Below are positions 63,526 through 64,000 of a stretch of 64,000 nucleotides of DNA, in pieces. The DNA comes from Perlucidibaca aquatica (GTDB lineage: Bacteria; Pseudomonadota; Gammaproteobacteria; Pseudomonadales; Moraxellaceae), in contig NZ_LZDB01000001.1 in NCBI RefSeq assembly GCF_001676655.1, positions 1-64,000 of the forward strand, given 5' to 3'. Made by a program: the position numbers and the translations under genes. Numbering within the stretch: the stretch's first letter is position 1; the number at the start of each line of letters is the position of its first letter. The notes beneath the pieces were generated by a model. The model was given only the letters and a program-made list of their open reading frames with translations. It made no database searches and had not been told where the DNA came from.

Positions 63526-64000
63526 TTATTGCTGCAAACGCAGCTCGGAAATTTTTTGCTTGCTAATGTCTGCCGCATTAAAGGGCAGCTTCTGCCACTG
63601 CTTTTGGCTATAGGCCTTAGTAAAGTCATCATAGTGTGGGTTGGCGGGGTCCGTGGACTGCGAGTAAGTAATAAAGCCCTCAGCCTGCGGCTGACCCTTG
63701 TCATCCCAGGTGACGGTCTGAATATAACTGTTGCCGTACACAATGCCATAACCCTCCTTAGTTAGGTTTTCGCCTTGCGTTGAGACAATGGTAAACGCGC
63801 CGACACCACCCTCACCCCCGAATATCGGAATACGCGAATTTTTATGCACGCCGGAATATTGGATTTGACCCAGCGGCCTATCGAACGGGATGCCGCTTGC
63901 TTTGACGGCTGCGATGCCATCAGCAAAGGCCATTTGCACCTGCAGGTTATTGGCGTTTAGCGTGTTAGGCGTGTTCACGGGATCGCTGGCAGAGAACGCC
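63526..64000 (-). CDS. penicillin acylase family protein, C-terminal part (cut by window edge)
   Basis: The frame stays open to the last base (about 158 residues seen), so the N-terminus is outside. The visible part includes VHKNSRIPIFGGEGGVGAFT, YGIVYGNSYIQTV and a SDPANPHYDDFT stretch typical of the C-terminal beta chain of the NTN hydrolase penicillin/AHL acylase family. An in-frame GTG at 63978 is not the real start. Likely periplasmic; substrate could be an acyl-homoserine lactone or another amide. Confidence 0.8.
   Translation of the reverse strand, partial: AFSASDPVNTPNTLNANNLQVQMAFADGIAAVKASGIPFDRPLGQIQYSGVHKNSRIPIFGGEGGVGAFTIVSTQGENLTKEGYGIVYGNSYIQTVTWDDKGQPQAEGFITYSQSTDPANPHYDDFTKAYSQKQWQKLPFNAADISKQKISELRLQQ

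Overview
This 64 kb window is almost entirely chromosomal housekeeping DNA from a gammaproteobacterium. I place it in the order Pseudomonadales, probably Moraxellaceae or a near relative; this is inference from gene order and protein sequence, not a database result. From memory, the order of genes closely follows two Pseudomonas aeruginosa chromosome blocks: hemJ-argC-bactofilin-erpA-anmK-tyrS next to an rRNA operon, and dksA-gluQ-cbrXAB-(crcZ)-pcnB-folK-panBCD ... pnp-rpsO-truB-rbfA-infB-nusA-rimP-tRNAs-secG-tpiA-glmM-folP-ftsH-rlmE-yhbY-greA-carBA-dapB-dnaJK-grpE-recN-fur-bamE-rnfH-smpB. I see no insertion sequence, prophage, integrase or CRISPR array.

Layout. 1-111: an rRNA-type promoter that fires out of the left edge. 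112-5121: tyrS, anmK, erpA, a bactofilin, a DUF6776 coiled-coil protein and argC. 5282-9553: a tightly overlapping hemJ-thiD-thiE-hemL-DUF3108 operon for haem and thiamine synthesis. 9539-13868: PBP1b (mrcB), a PfkB-type adenosine kinase, a Rieske protein and dksA. 13873-19301: gluQ and the CbrX-CbrA-CbrB carbon/nitrogen-balance signalling genes. 19302-19727: no protein gene, but a sigma-54 promoter, a palindromic activator site and an A-rich small RNA resembling Pseudomonas CrcZ. 19728-23794: pcnB-folK-panB-panC-panD. 23915-28251: an iron- and housekeeping-unrelated TRAP transporter operon (TatT lipoprotein, DUF6091 binding protein, fused permease). 28464-37210: the pnp to rimP translation/RNA operon, followed upstream by initiator tRNA-Met and tRNA-Leu(GAG). 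37727-44222: secG, tpiA, glmM, folP, ftsH, rlmE, yhbY. 44236-50092: a Mpo1-like DUF962 protein, a His-rich periplasmic protein, greA, carB, carA. 50285-52234: a three-gene cassette (haem-type membrane protein, periplasmic FMN-binding protein, outer-membrane barrel) behind a Fur-box-like promoter, sitting between carA and dapB. 52452-62063: dapB, dnaJ, dnaK, grpE, recN, fur, bamE, rnfH, a divergent NSS-type transporter and smpB. 62120-64000: an aldehyde dehydrogenase and the 3' part of a penicillin-acylase-family gene cut by the right edge.

The most interesting signals are regulatory: (1) a CrcZ-like sRNA locus directly after cbrB with matching TGTTAC/GTAACA palindromes both there and upstream of cbrX; (2) possible Hfq/Crc-type A-rich sites in the leader of the TRAP operon, which would connect it to that sRNA; (3) the Fur-box-controlled flavin/haem/barrel cassette, a candidate extracytosolic electron-transfer (possibly iron-reducing) system; (4) an initiator tRNA with a U1-U72 mismatch; and (5) a gluQ gene with no ordinary start codon before its active-site motif. 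Coordinates of starts were set by ribosome-binding sites and family lengths; functions come from family recognition by eye.
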